From Streptomyces achromogenes (GTDB lineage: Bacteria > Actinomycetota > Actinomycetes > Streptomycetales > Streptomycetaceae): 64,000 nucleotides of DNA. The stretch is from assembly GCF_030816715.1 (NCBI RefSeq), contig NZ_JAUSYH010000001.1, positions 6,386,001 to 6,450,000 on the forward strand. Reading direction: 5' to 3'. Position numbers and translations under genes: made by a program. The notes under the pieces were generated by a model that worked only from the letters and a program-made list of their open reading frames with translations, was not told the DNA's origin and ran no database searches. Within the stretch, counting starts at the first letter, position 1. Every line of letters begins with the position of its first letter. Below are positions 40,543 to 50,627 of this stretch, one piece after another.

Positions 40543-42852
40543 ATGGATCAGCCGACTCCGCCCTCAGCCGCCGACGGACGCTCCCGCCTCCACACCCCGC
40601 GCACCGCGTCCGGTCCCACGACGCCCTCTCCACCCACTTCACCGGTCCCACTGATCCCATCGGTCCCACTGATGCCGCCCGTCTCGCCGGTCCCGTCGGC
40701 TCCGCCTGTCACGCAGAGGCCGGCCGCCGTCCGTGCCCCGGGTCCCTCGCCGCTTGCGGAGGCGGGAGGCGGGCCGGGCCCGGCCACCGGCCAGGGCGTT
40801 CGCGGCACCCCCCGCTTTCCGGCGGCGGGCGCGGCGCGCGGTGCGTCCACGCCGCCGAGCAGAGGCACCGTGCCGCCGTCCGGTCCGTCGCCCGCGCCGC
40901 GCACCACCGGACTGCCGCCCGCCCACACGGCGATGATCTGCGTCGCCCTGCCGGGTCTCGCCGTCTCGTCCGACCAGGGACAGCTGACGGGGCGCGGACT
41001 GGACGGGATCTACCGCGCGGGTCGACGCATCCTGTCCCGTTGCCTGCTGCGGGTGGCGGGCCGCGAACCGCTGGTCGTCCAGGCCCGGATGACATCGGCC
41101 GACTGCGCCCGCTTCGTCGCCGCTCTGCGCGTCACGCCGCACGGCGGCCCGGACCCCGACGTGATCGTCGAACGCACCCGCTCGGCGGACGGCGTCGAGC
41201 GGATCACCCTGCGCAGCGCCGCGACCCGGCCGTTGCGCCTGCCGGTGGAGGTGGCTCTCGGCGCCGATCTGGCCGACCTGGGCGCGATCGCGGCCGGCGC
41301 CGCCGGTCCCGAACTGCCCGCCAGCGTCCACGACTCCGGCCTGCGCTGGTCCGGCACCGGTGGAACCTCGTACGTCACCGCGCAACCGCCGCCCGCCGAC
41401 GCGATCGCCGCCGCGGGTCTGCTGCGCTGGGAGTTCGACGTCCCTCCCGGCGGCAGCGTCTGCGTGGAACTGCGGGTACGTCTGGACGGCACGGGACCGG
41501 TCCGGGCCGTGGGTCGTACGGCGACAAGCCCCCTGGCTCCGGCGAGCGCCAGTGGCGACGATCCGCGAGTCCGGGCTCTCCTGGCGTCGAGTGTCAAGGA
41601 TCTGCGGGCGCTGCTGGTGCGCGACCCCGCGCACCCGGCGGACACCCATCTGGCCGCCGGAGCGCCCTGGCGCTGCGGCCTCGCCCCGGCCGACGCCCTG
41701 GCCGCCGCCCGTATGACGCTGCCGCTCGGCACGCGCCTCGCCGCGGGGACGCTGCGCATCCTGGCCCGCACCCAGCTCACCGGACCGGGCCCCCGCTCCG
41801 GCATGATCCCCGGCCCCCGGCGGGACGCGGGCCCGCACCTTCCGCCAGGCTGCACGGGAACGGAGGCCACGCTGCTCTTTCCGGTCCTCCTCGCGGAAGC
41901 CCGCCGCTGGGGGCTGCCCGATCACGAGACGGAGGAACTCCTGCCGGCGGCGGAGCGCTGCCTGACCTGGTTGCGCGGCGCGGTCGGAGACCAGCCCTAC
42001 CTGAGCGACCCCCAACCCGACGGTCCCGTGCGCTGCGAGACCCAGGCCCACGCCCACCGTGCGGCGCTGCTCGGGGCCGACCTGCTCGACGCCTGCGCGA
42101 GACCGGGCGGCGGCACCCTGCGGGAGTGGGCCCGGACCTCGCGTGCGGTGTTCCGCCGGGACTTCTGGATCGACGACCCCGGTGGCGGCCGGCCCGCCGC
42201 CGCGCGCACTCCGGACGGGCGGACGGTGCCTCACCTCTGTGCGACGGCGGCCCATCTCCTCGACACCGGACTGCTCGGCGGCGGCGCCCACGCCCCGGGG
42301 CTGCTGGACAAGGTGCAGACCGAGCAGCTCGCCCGGCTGCTCGGCGGTCCCGTCATGGATTCCGGCTGGGGGCTTCGCGGACTCGGCGCCAAGGAAGCCG
42401 GCTACAACCCCTTCGGCCACCGCAGCGGCGCCGTGCGCATCCACGAGACGGCGATCGCTGTCGCGGGCATGGCGGCCGCGGGCTACGAGAAGGAGAGCAC
42501 CGCCCTTCTCCGGGGCGTTCTGGCCGCGTCCGAGGCCTTCGGTCACCGTCTCCCGGAGATGTACGCCGGGGAGCAGCGCGGGGACGGCGGCGCGCCGCTC
42601 CCCCATCCGGCCGCATGCCGGCCCGCCGCGACCGCCGCCGCGGCGGGCGTCCTGCTGCTGACCGCTCTCGTCGGCATCCGCCCCGACGCCCCGGCCGGGA
42701 CCGTGGCCCTGCGCCCGCTGCCCAGCGCGCCCCTGGGCGAGGTCGGTCTCACGGGGTTGCGGGTGGCGGACGCCCCCTTCTCCGTACGGGTCAGTCGGCT
42801 CGGGCTCGCCATGGTGGAGGAAGCGGCCGAAGGCCTTCAACTGGGCGTGTGA
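40543..42852 (+). CDS. Glycogen-debranching-enzyme-like protein, possibly inactive
   Basis: From ATG 40543 the protein is 769 aa (an ATG at 40507 would add 12). A Pro/Ser/Thr-rich leader of about 120 residues is followed by the GDE N-terminal beta-sandwich ('LPGLAVSSDQGQLTGRGLDGIYRAGRRILSRCLLRV') and a C-terminal (alpha/alpha)6 barrel of the amylo-1,6-glucosidase type. The barrel entry that normally reads PWFxxLFGRDS reads PWRCGLAPADA, and the later TxDATPLF motif reads TGTEATLLF, so catalytic acids seem altered. It may be a non-catalytic carbohydrate-binding relative. No other glycogen gene is near. Confidence 0.8.
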   Translation: MDQPTPPSAADGRSRLHTPRTASGPTTPSPPTSPVPLIPSVPLMPPVSPVPSAPPVTQRPAAVRAPGPSPLAEAGGGPGPATGQGVRGTPRFPAAGAARGASTPPSRGTVPPSGPSPAPRTTGLPPAHTAMICVALPGLAVSSDQGQLTGRGLDGIYRAGRRILSRCLLRVAGREPLVVQARMTSADCARFVAALRVTPHGGPDPDVIVERTRSADGVERITLRSAATRPLRLPVEVALGADLADLGAIAAGAAGPELPASVHDSGLRWSGTGGTSYVTAQPPPADAIAAAGLLRWEFDVPPGGSVCVELRVRLDGTGPVRAVGRTATSPLAPASASGDDPRVRALLASSVKDLRALLVRDPAHPADTHLAAGAPWRCGLAPADALAAARMTLPLGTRLAAGTLRILARTQLTGPGPRSGMIPGPRRDAGPHLPPGCTGTEATLLFPVLLAEARRWGLPDHETEELLPAAERCLTWLRGAVGDQPYLSDPQPDGPVRCETQAHAHRAALLGADLLDACARPGGGTLREWARTSRAVFRRDFWIDDPGGGRPAAARTPDGRTVPHLCATAAHLLDTGLLGGGAHAPGLLDKVQTEQLARLLGGPVMDSGWGLRGLGAKEAGYNPFGHRSGAVRIHETAIAVAGMAAAGYEKESTALLRGVLAASEAFGHRLPEMYAGEQRGDGGAPLPHPAACRPAATAAAAGVLLLTALVGIRPDAPAGTVALRPLPSAPLGEVGLTGLRVADAPFSVRVSRLGLAMVEEAAEGLQLGV

Positions 42853-42919
42853 CCTCTTCGTTCCGTGAGCTGTCGCGGCGAGGGCGGGCCATCGATGCGG
42901 CCGATGAAGGGCGTGTTTA

Positions 42920-42934
42920 TCGTCAGGAAGACGA
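42920..42934. promoter_or_regulatory. Inverted repeat before the NUDIX-HTH gene
   Basis: TCGTC-AGGAA-GACGA lies 14 bp before the start codon, in a short AT-rich patch. It could be an autoregulatory operator of the downstream NrtR-like protein; the arms are only 5 bp. Confidence 0.35.
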
Positions 42935-42947
42935 CTATGATCGCCGC

Positions 42948-43706
42948 ATGTCCTACGACCCGTCAGCCTTTCCGCCCTTCGCCGTCACCGTGGACCTGGT
43001 CGTGCTGACCGTGCGCCGCCATGCCCTGTGCGCGCTGGCGGTGCGCAGGGGCGAGGCGCCGTTCCAGGGATGGTGGGCGCTACCCGGCGGTTTCGTACGG
43101 GCCGACGAGGACCTCACCCAGGCGGCGGCGCGCGAGCTGGCGGAGGAGACCGGGCTGCACGCCCACGATCCCTCGGTACCGGCCCAGGACAACGGCGCCC
43201 ACCTGGAACAGCTGGCCACGTACGGCGACCCCGAGCGCGATCCCCGCATGCGCGTGGTGAGCGTCGCGCATCTGGCGCTCGCCCCCGACCTGCCCGCACC
43301 GCGAGCGGGCGGCGACGCGAGCAACGCGCGCTGGGCGCCCGTCGAGGAGCTGCTCCAGCAGGGCGGTCAGGGCCGGGACGGCGAACCGATCGCGCCGCTG
43401 GCCTTCGACCACGCCCGGATCCTCGCCGACGGCGTGGAACGCGCCCGCTCCAAGATCGAGTACTCCTCCCTCGCGACCGCGTTCTGCCCCACGGAGTTCA
43501 CGGTCGGCGAACTGCGCCGCGTCTACGAGGCGGTGTGGGGCGTGGCGCTCGACCCGCGCAACTTCCACCGCAAGGTGACGGGCACGCCCGGCTTCCTGGT
43601 CCCCACCGGCGGCACCACCACCCGGCAGGGGGGCCGCCCCGCGCAACTGTTCAGGGCCGGCGGCGCGACGTTGCTCAACCCGCCGATGCTGCGCCCGGAG
43701 GTCTGA
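42948..43706 (+). CDS. NUDIX domain / winged-HTH protein (NrtR-like)
   Basis: This 252-aa protein has an N-terminal NUDIX domain (about 10-150) and a C-terminal winged helix ('LATAFCPTEFTVGELRRVYEAVWGVALDPRNFHRKVTGTPGFL'). This is the architecture of NrtR regulators, which bind ADP-ribose and control NAD metabolism genes. Unlike many NrtR proteins, the NUDIX box GX5EX7REUXEEXGU is intact (GFVRADE...ARELAEETGL), so hydrolysis of ADP-ribose-like compounds may persist. No NAD biosynthetic gene is adjacent. ATG 42948 is preceded by an AT-rich region. Confidence 0.88.
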   Translation: MSYDPSAFPPFAVTVDLVVLTVRRHALCALAVRRGEAPFQGWWALPGGFVRADEDLTQAAARELAEETGLHAHDPSVPAQDNGAHLEQLATYGDPERDPRMRVVSVAHLALAPDLPAPRAGGDASNARWAPVEELLQQGGQGRDGEPIAPLAFDHARILADGVERARSKIEYSSLATAFCPTEFTVGELRRVYEAVWGVALDPRNFHRKVTGTPGFLVPTGGTTTRQGGRPAQLFRAGGATLLNPPMLRPEV

Positions 43707-43765
43707 GAAACGGCAGTGGGGCCACGGATGCGCGACTGACCGTGCGGTACACGGAAAAAAGGGAT

Positions 43766-43777
43766 ATAGCGCGCTAT
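43766..43777. promoter_or_regulatory. 12-bp palindrome overlapping a probable -10
   Basis: ATAGCGCGCTAT is a perfect palindrome in an A/T-rich patch. Its right half merges into TATCTT (43775-43780), a good -10 candidate 7 nt before the ABC transporter GTG. It could be an operator of an unknown regulator. Confidence 0.5.
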
Positions 43778-43787
43778 CTTCCTGAAG

Positions 43788-45797
43788 GTGATCCAGGCCT
43801 ACGGACTGACCAGCGATTCCCGTAAGGCGCTCCCGCCCGCCGTCGACGACGTCTCCTTCGAGGCGCACGCGGGCCGCGTCACCGTGCTGCTCGGAGCGCC
43901 GGGCACCGGCAAGACCACCGTGCTGAGACTTCTGCTCGGACTGCAACAGGGCCGCGGCCTCGCCTGCTTCAGAGGCCGCCCCCTGAACCGCATCGCCCAC
44001 CCCTCGCGCGAGGTCGGCGTCCTCCTCGGCGATGTGCCGGGACACCCGGCACGCACGGTCCGCGGCCATCTGCGCATGCTGTGCGCGGCCGCCGGCGTCA
44101 CGGTCCGGCGAGCCGACGAAGTGCTCGAGGTGGTCGGCCTGGTCAGCCTGCGCGACGAACGCCTGGGCGGCCTCTCCCGCGGCATGGACCGTCGGCTCGG
44201 TCTGGCCTGTGCGCTTCTCGCCGACCCGCACACCCTCGTCCTCGACGAACCGGCCGACGGGCTCTCCGGACGCGAGAGCCGCTGGCTGTACGGCATGCTG
44301 CGCGCCCATGCCGAGCAGGGGGGCACGGTGCTGACGACCACAGCCGATCCGAAGGAGGCCGCCCGCGTCGCCGACCGGGTCCTCACCCTGGAACAGGGCA
44401 GGCTCATGGCCGACCAGGAAGCCGCCGACTTCGCCCGCACCCGGTTGCGCCCGAGAGTGGCCGTCCGCAGCCCCCACGCCGTCCGGCTCGCCGCACAGCT
44501 CACCAGGGAGGCCCGCGCGGCGCAGCGCTCCGTCGAGGTCGTGCAGGAGGGCGGCAACCGGCTCTCCGTGTACGGCAGCAGCTGCGCCGACGTCGGCGAG
44601 ACGGCGTTCCGGCACGGCATCCTCGTCCACCAACTAGCCGACGAGACCGGTGACATGGGGCCGGCGGCGGCGAGGGAGGCCGCAGGGGGCAAGGCGGAGA
44701 GTGAGTCCGCGGAGGGCGAGCTCGCGGAGAACGAGACGAGTCCGCCCGCGGTCGCATCGCTGGAGCACCTCACCCCCCTAGGCCCCACCCCGACCGGCCC
44801 CGCCTGTACGCCCCTCGACCTGACGTGCCCCGACCTGACGTGCCCCGACCTGACGGGCCCCGCCTCGACGGGCCTTCCCGAAGACGCGGACGACCCCCGT
44901 TCCGACTCCCACTCCGACTCCGACTCCGACTCCGAGTCCGTGCCGTCACCGCCCGCCCCTCGCAGCTGCGCTGCCCGCACCACCGGCAGCCTTCCCGCGC
45001 TGCCGCCTCCGCTCTCCGTGCGCTCCGCGCCCAGCCCCTTGCGCCCCCTCCGTTACGAGATCCGCCGCGCCACCGGGATCAGCACCGGCTTCCTCACCGG
45101 CGCCGCCGTGCTGTTCGTCTCCGCCCTCACCGCCGTGCTGCTGGGCGGGGCGGGCCACACCGCCCAGGCGCGACTGCTGGCCGCCTGGCCCGTACAACTG
45201 CCGCTGCCGCCCGCGGCCCTCGGTGCGGGTCTGCTCGGCGCGCTGGCCTTCGGGGACGAGTTCCGCCACCCCGCCCTGGCAGCGGACCGCGGCACCGTGC
45301 CGCGAAGGCTCGGGGTGCTCACCGCCAAGCTGCTCGTCGCCGCCGTCACCGCCGTCACGCTGGCCTTTCTCACGGTGGGCTGCGACGCCGAGGTGCTCTA
45401 CCTCGTCTACGGACAGGAGCTCGCCCGAGTTCCCGCGGACTGGATGTCGCTCGGCGTGAGTTGGCTCGGGCTCGTGGTCGGCTGTGCCTGGGCCGGGGTG
45501 CTGGCGGCCGGCGTCTTCCGGTCCACCTCGGCCGGGCTGGCGGCCGTGGTCGCGGTGCCCGTCGTCGTCGTGCCCCTCGTACAGAAGGCCGTGGAGAGCG
45601 CGTCCGTGCGGGCGGCCGCCGGACTCCCGATGCGGTTGCGCGAGACGCTTCTGGTGCAGTGGCCCTTCGGGGGCGAGCGATATGTGGACGCCGCGGCGCG
45701 CGTGCTCGGCCAACCCGTCGGCGGGGCAATGACGTTGTCCCTGGCCGCGCTGCTGTGCGCGTATCTGCTCACGACCCTGCGCGGCAGGGTCCGATGA
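43788..45797 (+). CDS. ABC transporter, ATPase and membrane part in one chain
   Basis: This is a 669-aa fusion. Residues 1-230 are an ABC ATPase with Walker A (GAPGTGKTT), Walker B (TLVLDEPADGL) and an altered signature (LGGLSRGMDRRLG instead of LSGGQ). Residues about 290-410 are a low-complexity linker containing PDLTCPDLT repeats and a Ser-Asp run, encoded by 15-bp and 6-bp DNA repeats. The last 250 residues hold about six membrane helices like an ABC-2 export permease. Start: GTG 43788, probably leaderless. Substrate unknown. It lies directly before whiH; 162 bp separate them. Confidence 0.85.
   Translation: MIQAYGLTSDSRKALPPAVDDVSFEAHAGRVTVLLGAPGTGKTTVLRLLLGLQQGRGLACFRGRPLNRIAHPSREVGVLLGDVPGHPARTVRGHLRMLCAAAGVTVRRADEVLEVVGLVSLRDERLGGLSRGMDRRLGLACALLADPHTLVLDEPADGLSGRESRWLYGMLRAHAEQGGTVLTTTADPKEAARVADRVLTLEQGRLMADQEAADFARTRLRPRVAVRSPHAVRLAAQLTREARAAQRSVEVVQEGGNRLSVYGSSCADVGETAFRHGILVHQLADETGDMGPAAAREAAGGKAESESAEGELAENETSPPAVASLEHLTPLGPTPTGPACTPLDLTCPDLTCPDLTGPASTGLPEDADDPRSDSHSDSDSDSESVPSPPAPRSCAARTTGSLPALPPPLSVRSAPSPLRPLRYEIRRATGISTGFLTGAAVLFVSALTAVLLGGAGHTAQARLLAAWPVQLPLPPAALGAGLLGALAFGDEFRHPALAADRGTVPRRLGVLTAKLLVAAVTAVTLAFLTVGCDAEVLYLVYGQELARVPADWMSLGVSWLGLVVGCAWAGVLAAGVFRSTSAGLAAVVAVPVVVVPLVQKAVESASVRAAAGLPMRLRETLLVQWPFGGERYVDAAARVLGQPVGGAMTLSLAALLCAYLLTTLRGRVR
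44814..44941 (+). repeat. Short tandem repeats in the ABC transporter linker
   Basis: A CGACCTGACGTGCCC unit is repeated about three times (44817-44860). It is followed by a CGACTC/CGACTCC hexamer run giving SDSDSDSDSES (about 44898-44940). Confidence 0.75.
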
Positions 45798-45959
45798 CGA
45801 CCGTCCGGACCCAACCGATCCCCACGTGTGCGCAACTCCCCGGAGAAAGCCCATTTCTTTCCGATAAGGCGTCAATTGCGACGGGGTGAGCGATCACCCT
45901 TTCGTGTGCTTTTCACCAAAGACCTCAAGGGAGTTGGAAACAGCGCCGACAAAGGATCC

Positions 45960-46847
45960 GTGAGTACCCTTGCGCACACCATGATGACCGCCGCCCGCTC
46001 CGCCGACTCCGGTCTGGCCGGCCCGGGCGAACTCGACCGCTATCCCTACGCCGAGGCCCCCGTCACCGACCGCGTCGGAGCCTCCGTCTGGGAGGCCGCG
46101 GAGCCCGAGCTGGGCCGCGTGGGCCGCCGCTCCACGGGGAACCGCGGGCGTGGGCTGCACGGCCAGCTCGTCCAGCAGCTGGGGCAGATGATCGTCTCGG
46201 GCGACCTGGGCGCCGACCGCCCCCTGGTGCCCGAGGAGATCGGCCAGCGGTTCGAGGTGTCCCGTACCGTCGTCCGTGAGTCGCTGCGCGTCCTGGAGGC
46301 CAAGGGCCTGGTCAGCGCCCGTCCGAACGTCGGCACGCGGGTGCGTCCCGTGAGCGACTGGAATCTTCTCGACCCGGACATCATCGAGTGGCGCGCCTAC
46401 GGCCCCCAGCGCGACGACCAGCGGCGCGAGCTGAGCGAGCTGCGCTGGACGATCGAGCCGCTGGCCGCCCGCCTCGCCGCCGGGCACGGGCGGGAGGACG
46501 TCCAGCAACGGCTGTCCGACATGGTCGAGATCATGGCCCACGCGATTACGCAGGGTGATGTGCTCACCTACTCCCGGGCCGACACCGAGTTCCACTCGCT
46601 GCTCATCCAGGTCGCGGGCAACCGCATGCTGGAGCACCTTTCCGGGATCGTGTCGTCCGCCCTGCAGGTCTCCGGTGGTCCGGTCACGGGCTGTGAGCGG
46701 CCCAACGACGCCTCGCTGGCCCACCACGGCCGGATCGTCGACGCCCTGGCCGCGGGCGACGGCACGGCGGCCGAGGTGGCCACGCGCCAGCTTCTCATGG
46801 TGCACCCCGAGGTGGAGCGCGTCGTGCCGGCGCCGCGCGAGCACTGA
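45960..46847 (+). CDS. whiH: Sporulation transcription factor WhiH (GntR family)
   Basis: WhiH is a FadR-subgroup GntR regulator needed in Streptomyces for timely sporulation septation in aerial hyphae, and known to depend on sigma WhiG. From GTG 45960 (AAAGGA site) it is 295 aa. The winged HTH ('LHGQLVQQLGQMIVSGDLG...VPEEIGQRFEVSRTVVRESLRVLEAKGLV', about 62-120) is followed by an FCD ligand-binding domain with candidate metal residues in 'SRADTEFHSLLIQVAGNRM' and 'AHHGRIVDAL'. Its position immediately before hrdB is the known whiH location. Confidence 0.93.
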   Translation: MSTLAHTMMTAARSADSGLAGPGELDRYPYAEAPVTDRVGASVWEAAEPELGRVGRRSTGNRGRGLHGQLVQQLGQMIVSGDLGADRPLVPEEIGQRFEVSRTVVRESLRVLEAKGLVSARPNVGTRVRPVSDWNLLDPDIIEWRAYGPQRDDQRRELSELRWTIEPLAARLAAGHGREDVQQRLSDMVEIMAHAITQGDVLTYSRADTEFHSLLIQVAGNRMLEHLSGIVSSALQVSGGPVTGCERPNDASLAHHGRIVDALAAGDGTAAEVATRQLLMVHPEVERVVPAPREH

Positions 46848-46925
46848 CCCGCAGTCCTCGGGCGGGACCGTCCGGGATGTCTTCCCCCTCCTGCGCCGGC
46901 CTCGGCCCGGCATACCCGCACTCCC

Positions 46926-46969
46926 GTCGGACCCCGCAGAAACCCGTCACGGGAACTGCGGGGTCCGAC
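46926..46969 (+). terminator. Terminator after whiH
   Basis: GTCGGACCCCGCAG (46926-46939) pairs perfectly with 46956-46969, and CCCGT/ACGGG pair inside the loop. It isolates whiH from the hrdB promoter region. Confidence 0.8.
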
Positions 46970-47089
46970 GGTCTGCGTGGCGGGATTTGGTGGCGGAGGT
47001 GTGGGTAGACACCACGGGTGACCTCCTCTGCCCGTGTCTGACCGTTTTTGAACGCTTACGGGGTGTGACTCGGGCCACGAAGATTGGGC

Positions 47090-47116
47090 GTAACGCTTGT
47101 GGAAACAACGCGATGA
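47090..47116 (+). promoter_or_regulatory. Candidate hrdB promoter (ECF type)
   Basis: GTAAC (47090-47094), a 16-nt spacer and CGATGA (47111-47116) match the -35/-10 style of ECF sigma factors. In Streptomyces the ECF factor ShbA drives hrdB, so this is a good candidate about 165 bp before the hrdB GTG. Nothing else is assigned in the 432-bp gap apart from the whiH terminator. Confidence 0.6.
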
Positions 47117-47279
47117 CCTAAGAGGTGACAGCCGCAGAGGGAATACGGACGCCGTTCAAGGCGCTGTGCATCCTCCCGGCCCCCGCCCGCGCCGTCGGCC
47201 CGTTCCCAGGCCGGTGGTCGGCTCCAGTCCGTCGTGGACGGGGCCGGAAGCCGTTTTCCAACGTTCCGAGAGGTTGTTC

Positions 47280-48830
<1,551 letters not shown>

Positions 48831-48845
48831 GTCGCGTCCGTACAA

Positions 48846-48886
48846 GCCGAAGGCCCGGTCTCCCGTCAGGGACCCGGGCCTTCGGC
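48846..48886 (+). terminator. Terminator after hrdB
   Basis: GCCGAAGGCCCGG (48846-48858) pairs perfectly with CCGGGCCTTCGGC (48874-48886) around a 15-nt loop, 16 bp after the hrdB stop. Confidence 0.8.
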
Positions 48887-48963
48887 ATGCACGCGCGGGT
48901 GCGTCCCGCCACGGGGTGGATCACTGTGGGTGTTCACCGAGCACCGCAGAGTGAGGAGCCCTC

Positions 48964-49830
48964 ATGCGACGTCCCTTGGTCCGGGCCCTGTCCCGGCCGT
49001 TGATTCTGGCGGCCGTGGCCATGGTCATACCGTTGGCCTCCGCCGCCCCCGCAGCCTCCGACGGCGTCGTCCTCGGGGGCTACCCGGTCGATGTCTCGCA
49101 GAGCCCGTGGACGGTCGCGCTGTCCAGCCGTGACCGGTTCGGAGGTATGCGCTCGGGACAGTTCTGCGGGGGCGTGGCGGTCGGTCCGACGACCGTGCTC
49201 ACGGCGGCGCACTGCATGGGTGAGGAGGCTCTGGGAGGGCCGCCGGAGCGGGTCTCGGACCTCAAGGTCGTCGCCGGCCGCACGGACCTCTACTCGGACG
49301 TGGGGCAGGAGGTCTCCGTACGCAGCGTCTGGGTGAACCCCCGTTACGACCGCTCCAGCAACGCCGGGGACTTCGCCGTGCTCACTCTGGCCGAGCCGCT
49401 CCCGGCGGAAGCGGCCATCCGCATGGCCGGCGCGGGTGACGGGGCGTACCAACCCGGCGGGGAGGCCCTGGTCTACGGCTGGGGAGACACCACGGGGTTC
49501 GGCGCGTACGCGCACACGCTCCGGGCGGCGCCGGTGCACGTGCTGGCCGACTCGCTCTGCGAGCGGGCGTACCCGGGTTCGTCCGAAGGCGCGTATCTCG
49601 CGCAGAGCATGGTGTGCGCCGGGGAGGCGCGCGGAGGTCGGGACGCCTGCCAGGGGGACAGCGGCGGACCGCTGGTCGCGCAGGGCCGGCTCATCGGGCT
49701 CGTGTCGTGGGGCAGCGGCTGTGGACGGCCCGGCAGCCCTGGCGTCTACACACGGGTCTCCGACGCCCTGCGGACGCTCGGCTGGGATGTCGCCGCCCGA
49801 GGCGCGCACAGGGCTCCTGGCGGCCCCTGA
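48964..49830 (+). CDS. Secreted trypsin-like serine protease (S1)
   Basis: This is a 288-aa secreted S1 protease. The signal peptide (MRRPLVRALSRPLILAAVAMVIPLASAAPAA) is followed by the mature start VVLGGYPV. The triad is complete: His in LTAAHC, Asp in NAGDFAVL, Ser in CQGDSGGPL. The six cysteines fit trypsin disulphides, and 'GRDAC' places an Asp at the S1 pocket bottom, so Arg/Lys specificity is expected. Transcribed alone between hrdB and a perfect palindrome. Confidence 0.93.
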   Translation: MRRPLVRALSRPLILAAVAMVIPLASAAPAASDGVVLGGYPVDVSQSPWTVALSSRDRFGGMRSGQFCGGVAVGPTTVLTAAHCMGEEALGGPPERVSDLKVVAGRTDLYSDVGQEVSVRSVWVNPRYDRSSNAGDFAVLTLAEPLPAEAAIRMAGAGDGAYQPGGEALVYGWGDTTGFGAYAHTLRAAPVHVLADSLCERAYPGSSEGAYLAQSMVCAGEARGGRDACQGDSGGPLVAQGRLIGLVSWGSGCGRPGSPGVYTRVSDALRTLGWDVAARGAHRAPGGP

Positions 49831-49871
49831 GCGGGCTGTGCCCGGGAAGGGGCGGGATCGCGGACAGGAAG

Positions 49872-49907
49872 CGGGCGGCCGCCCCTGATATCAGGGGCGG
49901 CCGCCCG
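49872..49907. terminator. 36-nt perfect loopless palindrome
   Basis: The 18-nt half CGGGCGGCCGCCCCTGAT is followed directly by its exact inverse with no spacer. It lies between the converging protease and DUF7455 genes and should fold into a terminator on both strands. Confidence 0.8.
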
Positions 49908-49951
49908 TTCGCCGGCCTGTGCCGACTCTGGCTCGTCGTGGACGCGTCGGA

Positions 49952-50182
49952 TCAGCGCTCTTCTTCCAGGGCGGACGCCGGAACGGTAGTCAGTCGCTCC
50001 GTCTCGTCCTGTATCTCAGCGGCGATCTTCTTGAGTTCCGGCTCGAACTTGCGGCCGTGGTGGGCGCAGAAGAGCAGTTCTCCGCCGCTGAGCAGCACGA
50101 CGCGTACGTACGCCTGGGCGCCGCAGCGGTCGCAGCGGTCAGCGGCCGTCATCGGGCTCGCGGGGGTCAGAACAGTAGTCAC
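49952..50182 (-). CDS. Small zinc-ribbon-like protein (DUF7455 type)
   Basis: This 76-aa cytoplasmic protein has 'DRCDRCGAQAYVRVVLLSGGELLFCAHHGRKF', a C-x2-C...C-x-H-H pattern fitting a single zinc site. A helical acidic tail follows. It is conserved in streptomycetes next to parE. Function unknown. Confidence 0.82.
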   Translation of the reverse strand: MTTVLTPASPMTAADRCDRCGAQAYVRVVLLSGGELLFCAHHGRKFEPELKKIAAEIQDETERLTTVPASALEEER

Positions 50183-50627
50183 GTCGCCTCTTCTCTAGCT
50201 CGACGAGCTGTCGTACCAGGGTCAACATCCAACCAGCCCCAAAACGTTCCCGCTCGTGGCTTGTCCTCGAAAAAATCTTTCCGAGGTGGCCGTCTGCTGC
50301 CGGTTTGGCGGCGAATGTGCCGTATTGCGTGGTCTGTAATGCTTACGGTTTCGCACTGTCGGTCGTGGTTCGATCCTCCCGGCTGGCTTGCCGGTTTGTT
50401 CATGAGGACGTGCCCGGAGCCTAAATGGTTCATGCCCCGAAGGGAACGTGATATGTACTTCACTCCAACGAGGGATCGAACACGCATGCGACGCTGGACT
50501 AGTCTGAGTTTCGGACGAGGGTGGCGTTACAACGGCTCTACCAGGCCTCGGTACCCTCTTGGCGGCTACCCGAGCCGCGCCCTTACCCAGAAGGGCCCCA
50601 AGTGAAATTCAGCGAGGAGCGAACCGC
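50183..50627. other. AT-richer divergent region before parE
   Basis: About 445 bp without a gene. It contains a CCTCG-aaaaaatctttc-CGAGG hairpin (near 50268-50287) and a widely spaced inverted pair GTTCGATCCTC (about 50368) / GAGGGATCGAAC (about 50470). TAGTCT at 50500-50505 is a possible -10. The GTTCGATCC words are not part of a tRNA cloverleaf. Confidence 0.4.

Noticed and set aside
40434..43706. 1090-codon ORF covering the debranching-like gene in another frame
   Set aside because: Only its last 252 codons (NUDIX-HTH) are real; the rest is Arg/Gly/Pro-rich shadow of the overlapping gene.
45860..45867. TCCGATAA as a sigma WhiG -10 for whiH
   Set aside because: It resembles GCCGATAA and lies at a suitable distance, but no TAAA-type -35 occurs 15-16 nt upstream, so I did not list it as a promoter.
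50360..50480. GTTCGATCC words suggesting a tRNA T-loop
   Set aside because: No acceptor, D or anticodon stems can be formed around them on either strand.
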